From: Willaertia magna
Taxonomy: Eukaryota > Heterolobosea > Eutetramitea > Acrasida > Naegleriidae
Direction of reading: 5' to 3'
NCBI GenBank assembly: GCA_902984215.1
Contig: CADWAF010001104.1
Location: forward strand, 1 to 64,000
Length of the DNA: 64,000 nt
Below are positions 63,219 through 64,000 of this stretch, piece by piece; positions within the stretch are counted from its first letter, which is position 1, and every line of letters starts with the position of its first letter. The translations under genes were made by a program, and so were the position numbers. The notes below the pieces were generated by a model. The model saw only the letters and a program-made list of their open reading frames with translations, was not told where the DNA came from and did no database searches.

Positions 63219-63910
63219 TTATTTTGACGATGAACCTCCACACCTTGAGAAAGATGGAAAACCACAACCTGCAAGTACAGCTATAATGACTACACCAGTT
63301 GCAATTACACAAATAATGACACCTATCACAATAACCTTAATAAGCATTCTGTTCTTTAATTTTCTGGAACCTTTCTCAAAATCTTTTGAAGTTTCTTGCA
63401 ATTGATATGTTGTTTCATACAAATTATCTAATTTCTCTCCTCTGTCTAAAATTTTATCAATATTATCCACCATTGTATCTTTGACAGAATCTAATTTATT
63501 ATTGATTTGAGTAATTTTATCTACATTTTCATCATTATATTTATCAACTTTTTGTTTAATTATCTTTCTATTTGAACTAATATCATTCTTCTTAGTTACT
63601 GCGGAAAAAGTTGATTCCAAATCATCTATAAAAGCCCAACACACTCTCTTTTTATGATCTTGACTAGCAACACAAAAGTAAATATATTTTCCACTCTTTT
63701 TATAATGGATTTCCATTCTTATAATTTGTTAAGGTAAAATAAATCTTTTTAATAAACTTACTCTTCTGATTTAAGGGTTCTTTTCTCCATATCATCCTTT
63801 GAAACTTTAGGAACAATCTTATTCATAATCAATTGAGATAATTCCATATTATCTTTAGGACCAGATGCTAACTCACTTGTACCATCTGTTATCAAAGCAA
63901 AAGTAATCAT
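63219..63910 (-). CDS. VAMP7: VAMP7-like longin R-SNARE
   Basis: Two exons (63910-63762 and 63717-63219), a 44-bp intron, 215 residues. An N-terminal longin domain (about 1-115) begins MITFALITDGTSELASG and continues across the intron with IHYKKSGKYIYFCVASQD. The SNARE motif (about 118-178) reads KITQINNKLDSVKDTMVDNIDKILDRGEKLDNL, with the zero-layer arginine in LDRGE, then KDFEKGSRKLKNR and a transmembrane anchor (MLIKVIVIGVIICVIATGVVIIAVL). An unusual 16-residue luminal tail (CGFPSFSRCGGSSSK) follows the anchor. VAMP7-type SNAREs drive fusion with late endosomes and lysosomes. It could pair with the syntaxin-17-like SNARE at 6473-7657, as such pairs do elsewhere (inference). Confidence 0.85.
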
Positions 63911-64000
63911 TTATGCGAGCCTTTAATTAATCTCCTGTATTTTTTTTTTGTAGTTTACTTTTAGCGGTTTATTTGCATCTGCATTCAGAATTGGCAAAGT

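Overview
The window is nuclear DNA from a free-living, flagellum-capable protist, most likely a heterolobosean amoeba of the Naegleria/Willaertia kind. The genus is an inference. The supporting signs are strong A+T richness (roughly 70%), TTA/AAA-biased codons with the standard code, A-rich stretches before almost every start codon, and compact spacing. I could place 25 introns by joining reading frames. All are GT-AG, 33 to 63 bases long and mostly 40 to 49, and nearly all donors are GTAAGT or GTGAGT. The gene content combines cilium assembly (DNAAF1-like), amoeba-style two-component/cAMP signalling (a RegA-like phosphodiesterase and a hybrid histidine kinase), F-box and U-box proteins, a calpain, a large cytosolic acetyl-CoA carboxylase and beta-tubulin. 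There are no bacterial operons, insertion sequences, CRISPR arrays or recognisable tRNA/rRNA genes.

Layout. 1-9.9 kb: the 3' end of a Cys-cluster protein, a Lys-rich protein, a secreted protein, a Cys/Met-metabolism PLP enzyme, a U-box protein, a syntaxin-17-like SNARE and a GH15 glucoamylase/trehalase-type enzyme. 10-21 kb: an F-box protein, a small CaaX-tailed protein with an apparent frameshift, a membrane-anchored aldehyde dehydrogenase, DCP1, a mitochondrial-type protein abutting a tyrosine-phosphatase fragment, a cation-dependent mannose-6-phosphate-receptor-like protein with a possible duplicated tail exon, and a helical protein sharing a 31-bp divergent promoter with a free-standing FolB-like gene. 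21-31.5 kb: a RegA-like receiver-phosphodiesterase with an added pseudo-receiver and HPt domain, gamma-SNAP, a PRCC homologue, a calpain and a VWA protein. 31.5-42 kb: a TetX-like flavoprotein monooxygenase, VPS4, a coiled-coil protein, RRP7 and a hybrid histidine kinase. 42-64 kb: an acyl-protein thioesterase, a pseudokinase-SPRY protein, a GATD3/ElbB-type protein, DNAAF1, a coiled-coil protein, a GUP1-type MBOAT, a small Lys/Pro/Thr-rich protein, beta-tubulin, an NHL-repeat protein, acetyl-CoA carboxylase, a secreted Asn/Pro/Phe-rich protein and a VAMP7-like R-SNARE.

How the genes fit together. Membrane traffic is well represented: syntaxin-17-like Q-SNARE, VAMP7-like R-SNARE, gamma-SNAP, VPS4 and a mannose-6-phosphate-receptor-like cargo receptor would all act on the endolysosomal/autophagic route. 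The hybrid kinase and the RegA-like enzyme supply the two ends of a His-Asp phosphorelay that would control cyclic-nucleotide breakdown. The most unusual architecture is that RegA-like protein, which carries its own HPt domain and an inactive-looking second receiver. Genes are packed tightly, with several divergent pairs 31 to 50 bp apart and convergent stops as close as 11 bp. Neighbouring genes otherwise share no obvious pathway, as expected for a eukaryotic chromosome.
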